24,250 nt of DNA from JAWLGW01 sp964569055. GTDB lineage: Bacteria > Planctomycetota > J058. The position numbers and the translations under genes were made by a program. The notes below the pieces were generated by a model, which saw only the letters and a program-made list of their open reading frames with translations, had not been told where the DNA came from and did no database searches. Shown here piece by piece: positions 7,064-14,919 of the stretch (the stretch's first letter is position 1; each line of letters starts with the position of its first letter). Location: positions 1 through 24,250 of the forward strand of contig CAZMSZ010000075.1 of assembly GCA_964569055.1 (NCBI GenBank), given 5' to 3'.

Positions 7064-7747
7064 CTAACCGGCGCCGACCTCCGAGACCGAGAGCTGCAGC
7101 GGCGGATCGAGGTGCTCGCCCCCACGCAGCTCGAGGTCGGGGGGCGTCACCCCCAGGCGGATCCGGAAGGGGTCGAGCCCGATCCGCCCCTGGCGGGGAT
7201 CGACCGGCACCCAGCCCGCGTCCTCGCGCAGCTCGGGCCACGCGCAGGGCTGCGCCTGACGCTGGTCGAGGTCGACCTCGAGCCCGTGGACCACGCGCGC
7301 CTGAGCGCCCGCTCGCCGCGCGTGCGCGACCCAGGCCCGCGGCTCGAGCGCGCGTCCCACGACCAGGGCGCGCGGCAGCGCGCGCCACGACCGATCTCGC
7401 GGTCGCCGCACCTCCGCCAGCAGCCTCACCGGCGGGAGCGGGCCGCCAGGCGGCGCCTCGACCTCGAGCACCCGCTCGCCGCCGTCCTCGCGCACCGCAT
7501 AGGCCCCCGGGGCGCCCACCTCCCACACCAGCAGCGACACCTCTTGCCTGGCGTCGCTGCTCGGGAGCGGGAGCCGGAGCCGGGCCGCGCCGGCGTGCGC
7601 CGCGAGCTCGAGCGAGATCCGGAAGCGGGCGGGCTCGGTCTCGACCAGCCGCGCGGGCGCGGCCACGCTCGGCGCCGGACCGCCCGCGCAGCCGGCGAGG
7701 AGCGCCGCGGCGCAGCTCAGCGCGGCGAGTCGGGGGCCGCGGCTCAC
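7064..7747 (-). CDS. Lipoprotein with degenerate transglutaminase-like fold (catalytic residues replaced)
   Basis: This 227-residue protein starts at GTG 7747 in a GTGA overlap with the stop of the upstream gene, so the two are translationally coupled. Signal and lipobox LLAGC give lipidated Cys20. Residues about 40-115 resemble the beta-sandwich that precedes bacterial transglutaminase-like cores (LRLPLPSSDARQEV). Residues 131-190 resemble the core itself: GRALEPRAWVAHARRAG, QARVVHGL, CAWPEL, GWVPVDP. In active members these read GDC..., ARVVxG, HAWxE and WxPVDP. Here the nucleophile position is Ala133, the His position is Cys168, and only the acid Asp183 remains; the helical part before the core is also short. 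It is probably a non-catalytic envelope protein, perhaps a binding domain. The assignment rests on motif reading without alignment. Confidence 0.7.
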   Translation of the reverse strand: MSRGPRLAALSCAAALLAGCAGGPAPSVAAPARLVETEPARFRISLELAAHAGAARLRLPLPSSDARQEVSLLVWEVGAPGAYAVREDGGERVLEVEAPPGGPLPPVRLLAEVRRPRDRSWRALPRALVVGRALEPRAWVAHARRAGAQARVVHGLEVDLDQRQAQPCAWPELREDAGWVPVDPRQGRIGLDPFRIRLGVTPPDLELRGGEHLDPPLQLSVSEVGAG

Positions 7748-8565
7748 CTCGGCGCCGGGGTCCCGCTCTCGTGGGGGACTTCCTGCAGCAGCACCGCCAC
7801 GTGCGGGCCCGAGGCGTAGACGTACAGGTAGGGGAACTGGATCCCGAACGCGCCGCTGCGGTCGAGCATGGCGAGGGCCGCCACCCCGCGCGGGCCGTTC
7901 ACCTGCGGCGAGGGGTGGACCTTCGCCTCGGGCCCGGTCAGCTCGCGGCCGAGGTCGGGCACCACCAACGCCGCGGCGCGCGCCAACAGCCGCTCGAGGC
8001 TCGTCCCCTCCTCGCCGTCGCGCACCACCAGGCCGAACACCGGGTAGCCGTTGTCGAGCTTCACCTCGAGGGAGGCCGAGCCGATCGGCTTGCTGCGGCC
8101 GAGCTTCACGAACAGCCGCCCCTGCGGGTCGACCCCCAGCGCCGCGTCGAAGTCGCTCGGACGCAGGTCGGGGTGCACGATCAAGGCGACGAGCTGCTCG
8201 AGCAGCTGGCGCTCGATCGGGTCGGGCGCCGCGCCGGCCTCCAGCTCCGAGAGGGCCCGCAAGCCCGTGGGGTCGGGCCACTCGGCCAGCGGCTGCAGCA
8301 CGGGATAGATCGCCTCCTGCTGGGCGGCCGGGATCACCTGCCAGTCGGGCGGGCCGCCTCCGTCGCCGCCGTCGCCGTCGCCGGCCGGCGGCTTCGCCCC
8401 GCCGCCGTCTCCCGCGTCTCCCGGCGGGGCGCCGCCGCCGCCGTTCCCCTCCTGCCCGCCGGCCGCCGCGCCGCCCCCCGGAGGGGGCGTCGGCGGGGTC
8501 GGATCGGGACAACCGGCCAGGGCGAGCGAGAGCAGGAGCAGCGTGCAAGCGCGCAGGTGGGGCAC
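7744..8565 (-). CDS. Lipoprotein with Gly/Pro/Asp-rich tether, function unknown
   Basis: This 273-residue protein starts at GTG 8565, with GAGG (complement of 8572-8575) six bases upstream. Residues 1-18 are a lipoprotein signal with lipobox LAGC (Cys19). Residues about 20-75 are almost entirely Gly, Pro, Asp and Ala, a flexible spacer that would hold the folded part away from the membrane. The folded domain (about 76-273) has short hydrophobic strands (ASLEVKLDNGYPVFGLVVRDG; GAFGIQFPYLYVYASG) that I cannot assign to a family. It is the first gene of a two-gene unit. Its TGA (7744-7746) overlaps the GTG of the transglutaminase-like lipoprotein, suggesting that the two proteins are made together and may act together in the envelope. 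Confidence 0.78.
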   Translation of the reverse strand: MPHLRACTLLLLSLALAGCPDPTPPTPPPGGGAAAGGQEGNGGGGAPPGDAGDGGGAKPPAGDGDGGDGGGPPDWQVIPAAQQEAIYPVLQPLAEWPDPTGLRALSELEAGAAPDPIERQLLEQLVALIVHPDLRPSDFDAALGVDPQGRLFVKLGRSKPIGSASLEVKLDNGYPVFGLVVRDGEEGTSLERLLARAAALVVPDLGRELTGPEAKVHPSPQVNGPRGVAALAMLDRSGAFGIQFPYLYVYASGPHVAVLLQEVPHESGTPAPR

Positions 8566-8595
8566 GGAGGACCTCTCGGTGCGGGTCGGCAGCGC

Positions 8596-8607
8596 GGCCA
8601 GGATAAC
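8596..8607 (-). promoter_or_regulatory. Candidate promoter -10 region for the lipoprotein pair
   Basis: On the minus strand this reads GTTATCCTGGCC, about 30 bases before the GTG at 8565. The same pattern, GTTATGGTGGCC, sits about 18 bases before the malic enzyme start. No convincing -35 is visible. The call rests on this shared pattern and position only. Confidence 0.35.
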
Positions 8608-8718
8608 TCCCCCCGCGCGGTTTACGCGCCCCAGCCCGCAGGGCGGGCACGGAGTGGCACGGGGCTGGCTTGCGTGGCGGCGGCCCCCCACGCCTACCGG
8701 GCCCGACAGGGGCAGGTC

Positions 8719-8724
8719 TATACT
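8719..8724 (+). promoter_or_regulatory. Candidate -10 box (TATACT) for the FHA-HD-GYP gene
   Basis: TATACT, one base from the sigma-70 TATAAT consensus, stands out in an otherwise almost pure G/C intergenic region, 56 bases before the GTG at 8781. No clear -35 lies 16-18 bases upstream. The intergenic region separates divergent genes, so it should carry promoters for both strands. Confidence 0.45.
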
Positions 8725-8780
8725 CGGAGGACCCCCGGCCACCGGCCGGGCGGCCCCGCCACCTCAGCCGGGAAGGGAAC

Positions 8781-10376
8781 GTGCCGGCGACCCTCCACAT
8801 CAACGAAGGCCCGGACGCCGGGCGGCTGTTCTCGCTCGTGACGGACCAGATCACGATCGGGCGCAACGCCGACAACACGATCGTGCTCAACGACACGGCC
8901 GTGAGCGGGCTGCACACCAAGATCGTCCGCGACGAGCAGGGCCGGTTCACGGTCCACGATCAGGCGAGCACCAACGGCACCTTCCTCAACGGCAAGGAGC
9001 AGCGGATCGCCGCGCTCGAGCACGGGGACGAGCTGCGGATCGGCTCGACCACCATGACGTTCGAGCTGTTCGAGGGCGCCCGGATCCGCGGCGGCGCGTC
9101 CGCCGACGAAGGGCTGGTCCCGGTCGCGCAGGGGAACGGCTCCTTGCTCGTCCTCCCGCCGATCGACCTCACCGTCGTGACCCGCGAGGACCTCGAGCGG
9201 ACCTACCGGCGCGCGCTGCTCCTCGAGCAGCTCGACCGCACCCTGGCCGAGGTCGACGGGCCCACCGACATCCTCTCGGCGGCCCTCGACGCGTCGCTGG
9301 CGGGGGCGGGCGGGGAGCGCGGGCTGGTCCTGCTGATCGACGGCGAGAGCGGGGAGATGGTCCCGAGCGTCGTGCGCACGATCCCGAGCAGCGCCAGCAC
9401 CGAGGACGACGTGCGCTTCTCGAAGTCGCTGGCGTTCGACGTGTGGGCCAGCGGCCAGAGCTATCGGGGCGATTCGCCCACCGGCCCCACGCCCGGGGAG
9501 GGCCCGCGGCAGGTGGTGGTCGTGCCGGTCCGCACCACCAGCACCAAGGGCGGCGTGCTCTACGTCGAGGGGCCCGCCGGGGTCGGCTTCGGCGAGAGCG
9601 CGCAGCGGGTGATCGAGGCGATCGCTCGGCGCGCCGGGGCCTGCCTGTCGGCCTCACGCTGGCGCGCCGACTTCGAGCTCCTGTTCTCGTCCATGGTCGA
9701 CGCGATCATGAACACGATCCAGGCCAAGGACGTGTACACGCGCGGCCACTCCGAGCGCGTGCGCCACTACAGCAAGCTGCTGGCGCGCGAGCTGGGGATC
9801 CGCGGGAACGAGCTGTACCGGGTCACCCTCGGCGCGGGCCTGCACGACATCGGCAAGGTCGGCATGCCCGACAGCGTGCTCAAGCACAACGTGCAGCCGA
9901 TCCTCACCCCCGACCAAATGGAGGAGGTGAAGAAGCACCCCGCGCGCGGCGCGCGGATCCTGGGGGACATCCCGTTCCTCAAGGACGTGATCCCCGCCGC
10001 CGAGCTGCACCACGAGGACTGGGACGGCGGGGGCTACCCGCACGGGCTCAAGGGCGAGGAGATCCCGCTGATCGCCAGGATCGTGGCGGTCGCCGACACC
10101 TACGACGCGATCACGACCGACCGCCCCTACCAGAAGGGCAAGTCCTACGAGGAGGGGCACGCGATCCTGCGCAAGATCGCGGGCAAGCGGCTCGAGCCCG
10201 ACCTCGTGGAGCTGTTCATTCAGGCCTGGCACAAGTACCGCAAGGGGCCCGTGCGCGGCGAGCAGCCCGCGCCGCAGGGCGAGCCGACCCCGGCCGACGC
10301 GTCCGCCCCGCAGGGCGCGGGCGACCCGCCGCTCGACGTCGACGACAAGCTGTCGCAGGTCATCCAGATCGGGTGA
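8781..10376 (+). CDS. FHA-GAF-HD-GYP signalling protein (probable cyclic-di-GMP phosphodiesterase)
   Basis: This 531-residue protein joins three domains. An FHA domain (about 2-95) has the phosphothreonine-binding pattern IGRNADN (Arg28), SGLHTKI and STNGTFLNG. A GAF sensor domain spans about 133-293. An HD-GYP domain (about 300-490) has GHSERVRHYS, the metal-binding HDIGK (355-359), HPARGARIL, HHEDWDGGGYP with Gly418-Tyr419-Pro420, and ADTYDAITTDRPYQKG. All expected HD-GYP metal ligands appear present, so it should hydrolyse cyclic di-GMP. The FHA domain suggests recruitment by Ser/Thr-phosphorylated partners; a kinase-like protein is encoded at 16333. Start GTG 8781 is preferred because it follows AAGGGA and the FHA fold begins at once. 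The TGA overlaps the next gene's GTG. Confidence 0.93.
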   Translation: MPATLHINEGPDAGRLFSLVTDQITIGRNADNTIVLNDTAVSGLHTKIVRDEQGRFTVHDQASTNGTFLNGKEQRIAALEHGDELRIGSTTMTFELFEGARIRGGASADEGLVPVAQGNGSLLVLPPIDLTVVTREDLERTYRRALLLEQLDRTLAEVDGPTDILSAALDASLAGAGGERGLVLLIDGESGEMVPSVVRTIPSSASTEDDVRFSKSLAFDVWASGQSYRGDSPTGPTPGEGPRQVVVVPVRTTSTKGGVLYVEGPAGVGFGESAQRVIEAIARRAGACLSASRWRADFELLFSSMVDAIMNTIQAKDVYTRGHSERVRHYSKLLARELGIRGNELYRVTLGAGLHDIGKVGMPDSVLKHNVQPILTPDQMEEVKKHPARGARILGDIPFLKDVIPAAELHHEDWDGGGYPHGLKGEEIPLIARIVAVADTYDAITTDRPYQKGKSYEEGHAILRKIAGKRLEPDLVELFIQAWHKYRKGPVRGEQPAPQGEPTPADASAPQGAGDPPLDVDDKLSQVIQIG

Positions 10377-11415
10377 GGAGCCCCCACCCGAGACGACGGG
10401 CGCCGGGCCTCGCCTTGGCGCTCGCCTGCCTGATCGGCGCCACCACCCCGGGCTGCTACGCGCTCCACGTGGGGACGTCGCAGCTCGGGATCGTGTGGGG
10501 CGGCGAGCCGATCGAGGAGGTGCTCGAGCGCGAGCGCGACCCGGCGCGCCGGGCCAAGCTCGAGCTGGTGCTCGAGGTGCGCCGCTTCGCGCAGGAGCGG
10601 CTGGGGCTCGAAGAGAGCGGCAGCTACACCGAGGTCTACGACACCGGCGGGCGCCCGATCGCCTACAACGTGAGCGCGTCCGCCCCCGACGCGCTCGCCC
10701 CGCACGCCTGGTGGTTCCCGATCGTGGGGACCTTGCCGTACATCGGCTACTTCGACCTCGACAAGGCGCGCGCGGCGGTGGACGAGCTCGAGGCGGCGGG
10801 GCTCGACGCGCTGGGCCTGCCGGTGCCGGCCTACAGCACGCTCGGCTGGTTCGACGACCCGCTGTTCTCGCCCATGCTCGAGCGCAGCGAGGCCGAGCTG
10901 GCCGAGACCGTGATCCACGAGCTCGCCCACGCCACGGTGTGGGTCGACCGCGACGCCGAGCTCAACGAGAACCTGGCGCAGTTCATAGGGACCAAGGGGG
11001 CCGAGGCGTTCTTCCTCGAGCGGGGCGGTAAGGACGACCCGGCGCTGGTCGAGGCGCGCGCGGCCGCGCGCGACAGCGAGCGGTTCAACGCGGCCATGGA
11101 CGAGCTGCGCGCCGAGCTGCAGCGGATCTATGCCGCGAGCGGGGAGCGGGCGCGCAAGCTCGAGCTGAAGGAGGCGGCCTTCGCGCGGTTCCGCACCAAG
11201 TTCCGCGAGGAGGTCCAGCCCGCGCTCGAGACCAACGCCTACGCCGGGTTCGCCGAGGCGGCGCTGAACAACGCCTGGGTGCTGGTGTTCGCGCGCTACC
11301 ACGGCGAGCGCGCCCTGTTCGAGGCGCTGTTCGAGCAGGTCGGCGGCACGGTGCCGGCGCTGGTCGCGGCCCTCGAGGAGATCGCCGAGGCGGACGACCC
11401 GCGCGAGGCGCTGCG
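10373..11415 (+). CDS. Zinc aminopeptidase-like lipoprotein (Aminopep family), C-terminus lost in gap
   Basis: GTG 10373 overlaps the previous TGA (GTGA). An Arg-rich start, a short hydrophobic stretch and TTPGC suggest export, probably as a lipoprotein with a weak lipobox. The body matches the predicted aminopeptidase family (Aminopep, PF10023): EEVLERERDPARRAKLELV near the N-terminus, WWFPIVGTLPYIGYF, VPAYSTLGWFDDPL, and HELAH (182-186) followed by NENLA with Glu199 as likely third zinc ligand. About 347 residues are visible before the gap. Members are usually 350-400 residues, so only a short tail is missing. The substrate is unproven; the enzyme activity is a family prediction. Overlap with the HD-GYP gene shows co-translation, but no functional link is evident. 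Confidence 0.85.
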
Positions 11416-11515
11416 NNNNNNNNNNNNNNNNNNNNNNNNNNNNNNNNNNNNNNNNNNNNNNNNNNNNNNNNNNNNNNNNNNNNNNNNNNNNNNNNNNNNN
11501 NNNNNNNNNNNNNNN
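11416..11515. other. Assembly gap (100 N) between aminopeptidase and membrane protein
   Basis: The gap hides the end of the aminopeptidase-like gene and the start of the DUF2079-like gene. The open frame running through the N is coincidental joining of two unrelated proteins, not a fusion. Confidence 0.97.
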
Positions 11516-12946
11516 TACCTCGCGCTGGTGCTGCTGCTGTGGCTGCTCGCGAGCGCGCTCTGCGCGACCTCGGCCGTGGCCCGCTCGCGCCGGCTGGGCT
11601 ACGCCAACCCCGACGACGCGATGCTGGTCCAATACGTGTGGAACACGACCCAGGGTCGGCCCATGCGCTACACGCTCGAGTCGTTCGCGCCGCCCTGGGA
11701 GCGGTCGCACCTCGCCGTGCACGCCAGCTTCCTCTCGTTCCTGCACGCGCCGCTGCTGGCGCTGAGCGGCACGCACGAGGCGCTGCTCGTGGTGCAGCCC
11801 GTCCTGGCCCTGGCGGGCGCGATCCCGCTGTTCGTCCTGGCGGCGCGTCGGCTCGGCCCGGCGCCGGCCGCCGCGCTGAGCGCCTGCCTGCTCGCCTATC
11901 CCCTGCTCCTCGCCAACTCGATCCGGCTGGGCGCCTACTACACCTTCACCCCCGCGCTGCTGCTCCTCGCGCTCGAGCGCTGGGACGCCGACGCGCGGCG
12001 GACCGCGGCCCTGGCGTTCTGCGCCGCGTTCCTCGACCGCGAGGAGGTCTCCCTCCCCGTGCTGGTGTTCCTGGCGCTCGAGGCGGCGCGCGCCAGCGGA
12101 CCGCGGCGGCGCTGGGCGCTGGGGATCGCGGGGGTGGGCCTGGGCTGGACCCTGCTCTACCTCGGCCTGCTCAAGGCCCACCTGTTCGGCGCGCCGCCCG
12201 GGGACTTCCTGTTCCGCTACACCCACCTCGGCGGGTCGATCCCGGCCGTGCTCGCCAGCCCCCTCCTGCGTCCGGGCGCGTTCTTCGGCGCGCTCGTCGC
12301 CCCCTCGGCCCTGATCCTGCTCGTGCTGCTCTTGTTCCCCCTCGCGTTCCTGCCGCTCGCCTCGCCCCGGCACCTGCTCGCGGCCGGGGTGCCGTTCCTG
12401 GTGGTCGCGCTCAGCAACCAGGAGAGCGACCGCCACCTCGGCCGGTTCCTCGTCCCGGCGATCCCGTTCCTGTTCGCCGGCGCCGCGGCAGGGCTGGCCT
12501 GGCTGCGCGAGCGCCGCCCCGCGCTGCGCCTCGATCGGGTCGGGCTGGTGGCGGCGGGCCTGACGACGCTCCTGGCCTGGCAGGCCGACTGGGGGTTCCT
12601 CGCCCGCTACGAGGCCGTGCGCGCGCTCTCCCCGCGCCACGTGCAGCTGCTCGAGCGCTGGACGCCCGAGCACGCCGAGCTCCGCGCCGCGCTGGCCGCG
12701 ATCCCGCCCGAGGCCTCGGTCAGCGTCAGCCCGACCGCGATGCTGTTCGTGGCGCAGCGGCGCGAGGCCCACCCGTTCCCGGTGCGCGCCGAGGAGGTCG
12801 ACTTCGTGATCGTCGACACCCACCCGCAGATGCCCCGCTGGCCCGACCGGGGCCTCGCGGCGCACCGCGCGGCGATCGAGGCCACCCTGAAGCGGGCCGA
12901 GCGCGTGGTGCGGATCGGCCGGTTCGTGATCGCCGATCAGCGGTAG
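11516..12946 (+). CDS. Polytopic membrane protein, DUF2079-like (N-terminus in gap)
   Basis: The visible 476 residues start inside what looks like the first TM helix, so only a few N-terminal residues are lost. About ten to eleven hydrophobic segments follow. Family-like features include the early loop LVQYVWNTTQGRPM, HASFLSFLHAPL with a His soon after the loop, and SNQESDRHLGRFLVPAIPFLF before the last helices, then a soluble C-terminal part (about 375-476) with VDFVIVDTHPQ. This matches DUF2079, membrane proteins distantly related to glycosyltransferases of the GT-C type; a sugar or lipid transfer role is inference. The stop TAG (12944-12946) lies inside the 3' end of the convergent DNA ligase gene, a 10-base tail-to-tail overlap with no room for a terminator between them. 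Confidence 0.8.
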   Translation, partial: YLALVLLLWLLASALCATSAVARSRRLGYANPDDAMLVQYVWNTTQGRPMRYTLESFAPPWERSHLAVHASFLSFLHAPLLALSGTHEALLVVQPVLALAGAIPLFVLAARRLGPAPAAALSACLLAYPLLLANSIRLGAYYTFTPALLLLALERWDADARRTAALAFCAAFLDREEVSLPVLVFLALEAARASGPRRRWALGIAGVGLGWTLLYLGLLKAHLFGAPPGDFLFRYTHLGGSIPAVLASPLLRPGAFFGALVAPSALILLVLLLFPLAFLPLASPRHLLAAGVPFLVVALSNQESDRHLGRFLVPAIPFLFAGAAAGLAWLRERRPALRLDRVGLVAAGLTTLLAWQADWGFLARYEAVRALSPRHVQLLERWTPEHAELRAALAAIPPEASVSVSPTAMLFVAQRREAHPFPVRAEEVDFVIVDTHPQMPRWPDRGLAAHRAAIEATLKRAERVVRIGRFVIADQR

Positions 12947-14913
12947 CGCTGCTTCAAGAACAGCTGCTCGATCGTGCCCACCCGGTCGAGCTCGGAGAGG
13001 TCCTTCTCGCCGGTCCGGATGCGCAGGATCTTGGGGTCGCGCAGCGAGAGCTTGCCCTTGTCGTCGCGCACCACGCCCTCGAACCGGACGGTGGCCACGA
13101 TCCCGGGGCGCAGCTCGACCCCGGCCTTGCGCCCGCTCGACGTGTCGCGCTCGAGGGTGCGGCCGGTGAGCAGCCCGTCGTCGAGGATCGACTGCACCAC
13201 CTGCGCCGAGTCGGCGGCGCCGAGCCCCTGCACGCGCCCGACCTCCTCCAGGCTGGGGCCGTCGGCGAGGGCCGAGACCAGGTAGGCCCCGAACGTGGCG
13301 CCCGGCCCCTCGGCGCTGGTGGTGTAGAGGGCGCCGGTCACCGCGAGGTCGAGCGTGATCGCGGGCTTGAGCTTGGTCCAGCGGTCGCTCCGCCGGCCGA
13401 GCTCGTAGGTCGAGGCCGGGTCCTTGGCGATCCCGCCCTCGTAGCCCTGCGCGCGGAACAGGTTGTAGAGGCGCAGCAGCTCCTCGCGGCTCGAGACCGG
13501 CTCGCCGTCGGACAGCTCGATCGGGAGCGGGAGCGGCAGCGCCGCGGCGGGGGCCACCAGCCGCTCGAGCAAGGGGCGCCGCTCGACGAGCGGGGCGCCG
13601 GTGAGGTCGCGCCCGTCGAGGTAGAGCAGGTCGAAGGCCGCGAACCGCAGCCGCAGCGGCGCGCCGCCCTCGCCGCGCACGTGCTTGAGCACGTCGTACA
13701 CGCTGGCCGGCCGCGGACCCGCCTCGCTCGGGATCAGCCCGTGCAGCTCGCCGTCGACGATCGCCTCCTGGCAGGGGAGCGCCCAGGCGAGCTGGCGCAG
13801 CCCCGGGAGCTGCTCGGTCCACTCCAGGCGGCGGCGGGTGAAGGCCGCCACGCGCAGCCGCCCGCCCGGGCTCGCCTTGTGGACCATCAGCCGCACGCCG
13901 TCGTACTTCTTCTCGAACAGGAGCGGGAAGCTCGCCTCGCGCGGCACCTCGGGCCCGGCCAGCATGGGGCCGACGGGCGAGAGCGGGCGCAGCGCCAGGC
14001 GCGCCAGCCCGGCCGCGCCCTCCTCCTCGAGCAGGCGGGCCAGCTCGAACACGTCGACCAGCGAACGCGCCACGTCGAGCCGCGCGCGGTCCACGCCGCT
14101 CACCTGCGCGAGCGCCTCGATCAAGGCGTCGTCGCCCAGGGTCTGGCTGACCCGGCTCCCCTGGCGCAGGAACCCGACCAAGAAGAACAGCTCGAGCCGG
14201 CCCGTGCGCTCGATCAGCGAGCGCAGCACGGCCTTCTTGGCCTGGCCGGCGGTGGCCTTGAGGTAGCGCAGCGCCAGCAGCACCTCGCGGGTGGTGAGCG
14301 GCGGGTCGGAGCGGTGGCGCGGGCAGAGCGTGACGAACAGCTCCTGGACGTCCCCCTGCCGGCCGAGCCGCTCGCGCAGCGCGCCGGGCGAGGCGAACAC
14401 GACGCCCGCGAGCACGTCGAGCAGCACGTTGAGGCTGGTCCCGACCGAGCGGCCCAAGAAGGGGTCGCCGCGCACGAGCGCCACCTCGTCCACCAGCCCC
14501 AGGCCGAGGTCGTCGCGCGCCAGCAGCGCGCTCACCAGCGCGCGCCGCCCGGGGCCGTCGAGGCGCGGGCCGCCGCTCAGGCCGAACAGGCGCTGGGTGC
14601 GCGCGGGGGGCAGCCCGGCCAGCGGGAGGAGCAGCCCGTAGCACACGTCGTGGAACGCGATCGAGGCGAACGCGTCGGGCGCGGGCGCGGGCCGGCCCGT
14701 GGCGGCCGCCTCCTCCACCATGGCGGCGAGGGCGAACGCGAGGTGGTCGGGGAGCCCGAGCTTCTCGCGGGCGTAGGACAGGTCGCGCCGGCGCGTGCGG
14801 CCGGGGAGCTGGTCGGTCAGCTCGAGGTAGCCGGCCACCGGCCCGGCCGCGCGGGCGTGCCGCACGACCTCCTCGGGCTCCACGAACCTGATCGCGGCGC
14901 GCCAGTCGGTCAC
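12937..14913 (-). CDS. ATP-dependent DNA ligase (archaeal/eukaryotic LigI-like three-domain form)
   Basis: This 658-residue protein has an N-terminal helical DNA-binding domain (about 1-300), a nucleotidyltransferase domain and a C-terminal OB fold. Motif I is KYDGVR with catalytic Lys336. Later motifs are AAFDLLYLDG (III), EGGIAKD (492-498, IV) and WTKLKP (512-517, V). It would seal nicks in DNA through an enzyme-AMP intermediate using ATP. This is additional to the NAD-dependent LigA that nearly all bacteria use for replication, so a repair role is likely. Start GTG 14913 follows the RecA-like gene's stop by 6 bases, with GAGGG at 14924-14928 (complement). Pairing with a RecA-family ATPase suggests a repair or recombination unit. 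The N-terminal domain sets it apart from the short LigD/LigB/LigC types. Confidence 0.92.
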   Translation of the reverse strand: MTDWRAAIRFVEPEEVVRHARAAGPVAGYLELTDQLPGRTRRRDLSYAREKLGLPDHLAFALAAMVEEAAATGRPAPAPDAFASIAFHDVCYGLLLPLAGLPPARTQRLFGLSGGPRLDGPGRRALVSALLARDDLGLGLVDEVALVRGDPFLGRSVGTSLNVLLDVLAGVVFASPGALRERLGRQGDVQELFVTLCPRHRSDPPLTTREVLLALRYLKATAGQAKKAVLRSLIERTGRLELFFLVGFLRQGSRVSQTLGDDALIEALAQVSGVDRARLDVARSLVDVFELARLLEEEGAAGLARLALRPLSPVGPMLAGPEVPREASFPLLFEKKYDGVRLMVHKASPGGRLRVAAFTRRRLEWTEQLPGLRQLAWALPCQEAIVDGELHGLIPSEAGPRPASVYDVLKHVRGEGGAPLRLRFAAFDLLYLDGRDLTGAPLVERRPLLERLVAPAAALPLPLPIELSDGEPVSSREELLRLYNLFRAQGYEGGIAKDPASTYELGRRSDRWTKLKPAITLDLAVTGALYTTSAEGPGATFGAYLVSALADGPSLEEVGRVQGLGAADSAQVVQSILDDGLLTGRTLERDTSSGRKAGVELRPGIVATVRFEGVVRDDKGKLSLRDPKILRIRTGEKDLSELDRVGTIEQLFLKQRYR

Positions 14914-14919
14914 GCCGGG

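Noticed and set aside
8543..12946. One giant fusion protein running through the gap at 11416-11515
   Set aside because: The two sides are a soluble zinc peptidase-like protein and a polytopic membrane protein. The N run is a placeholder of unknown true length, so the shared frame has no meaning.
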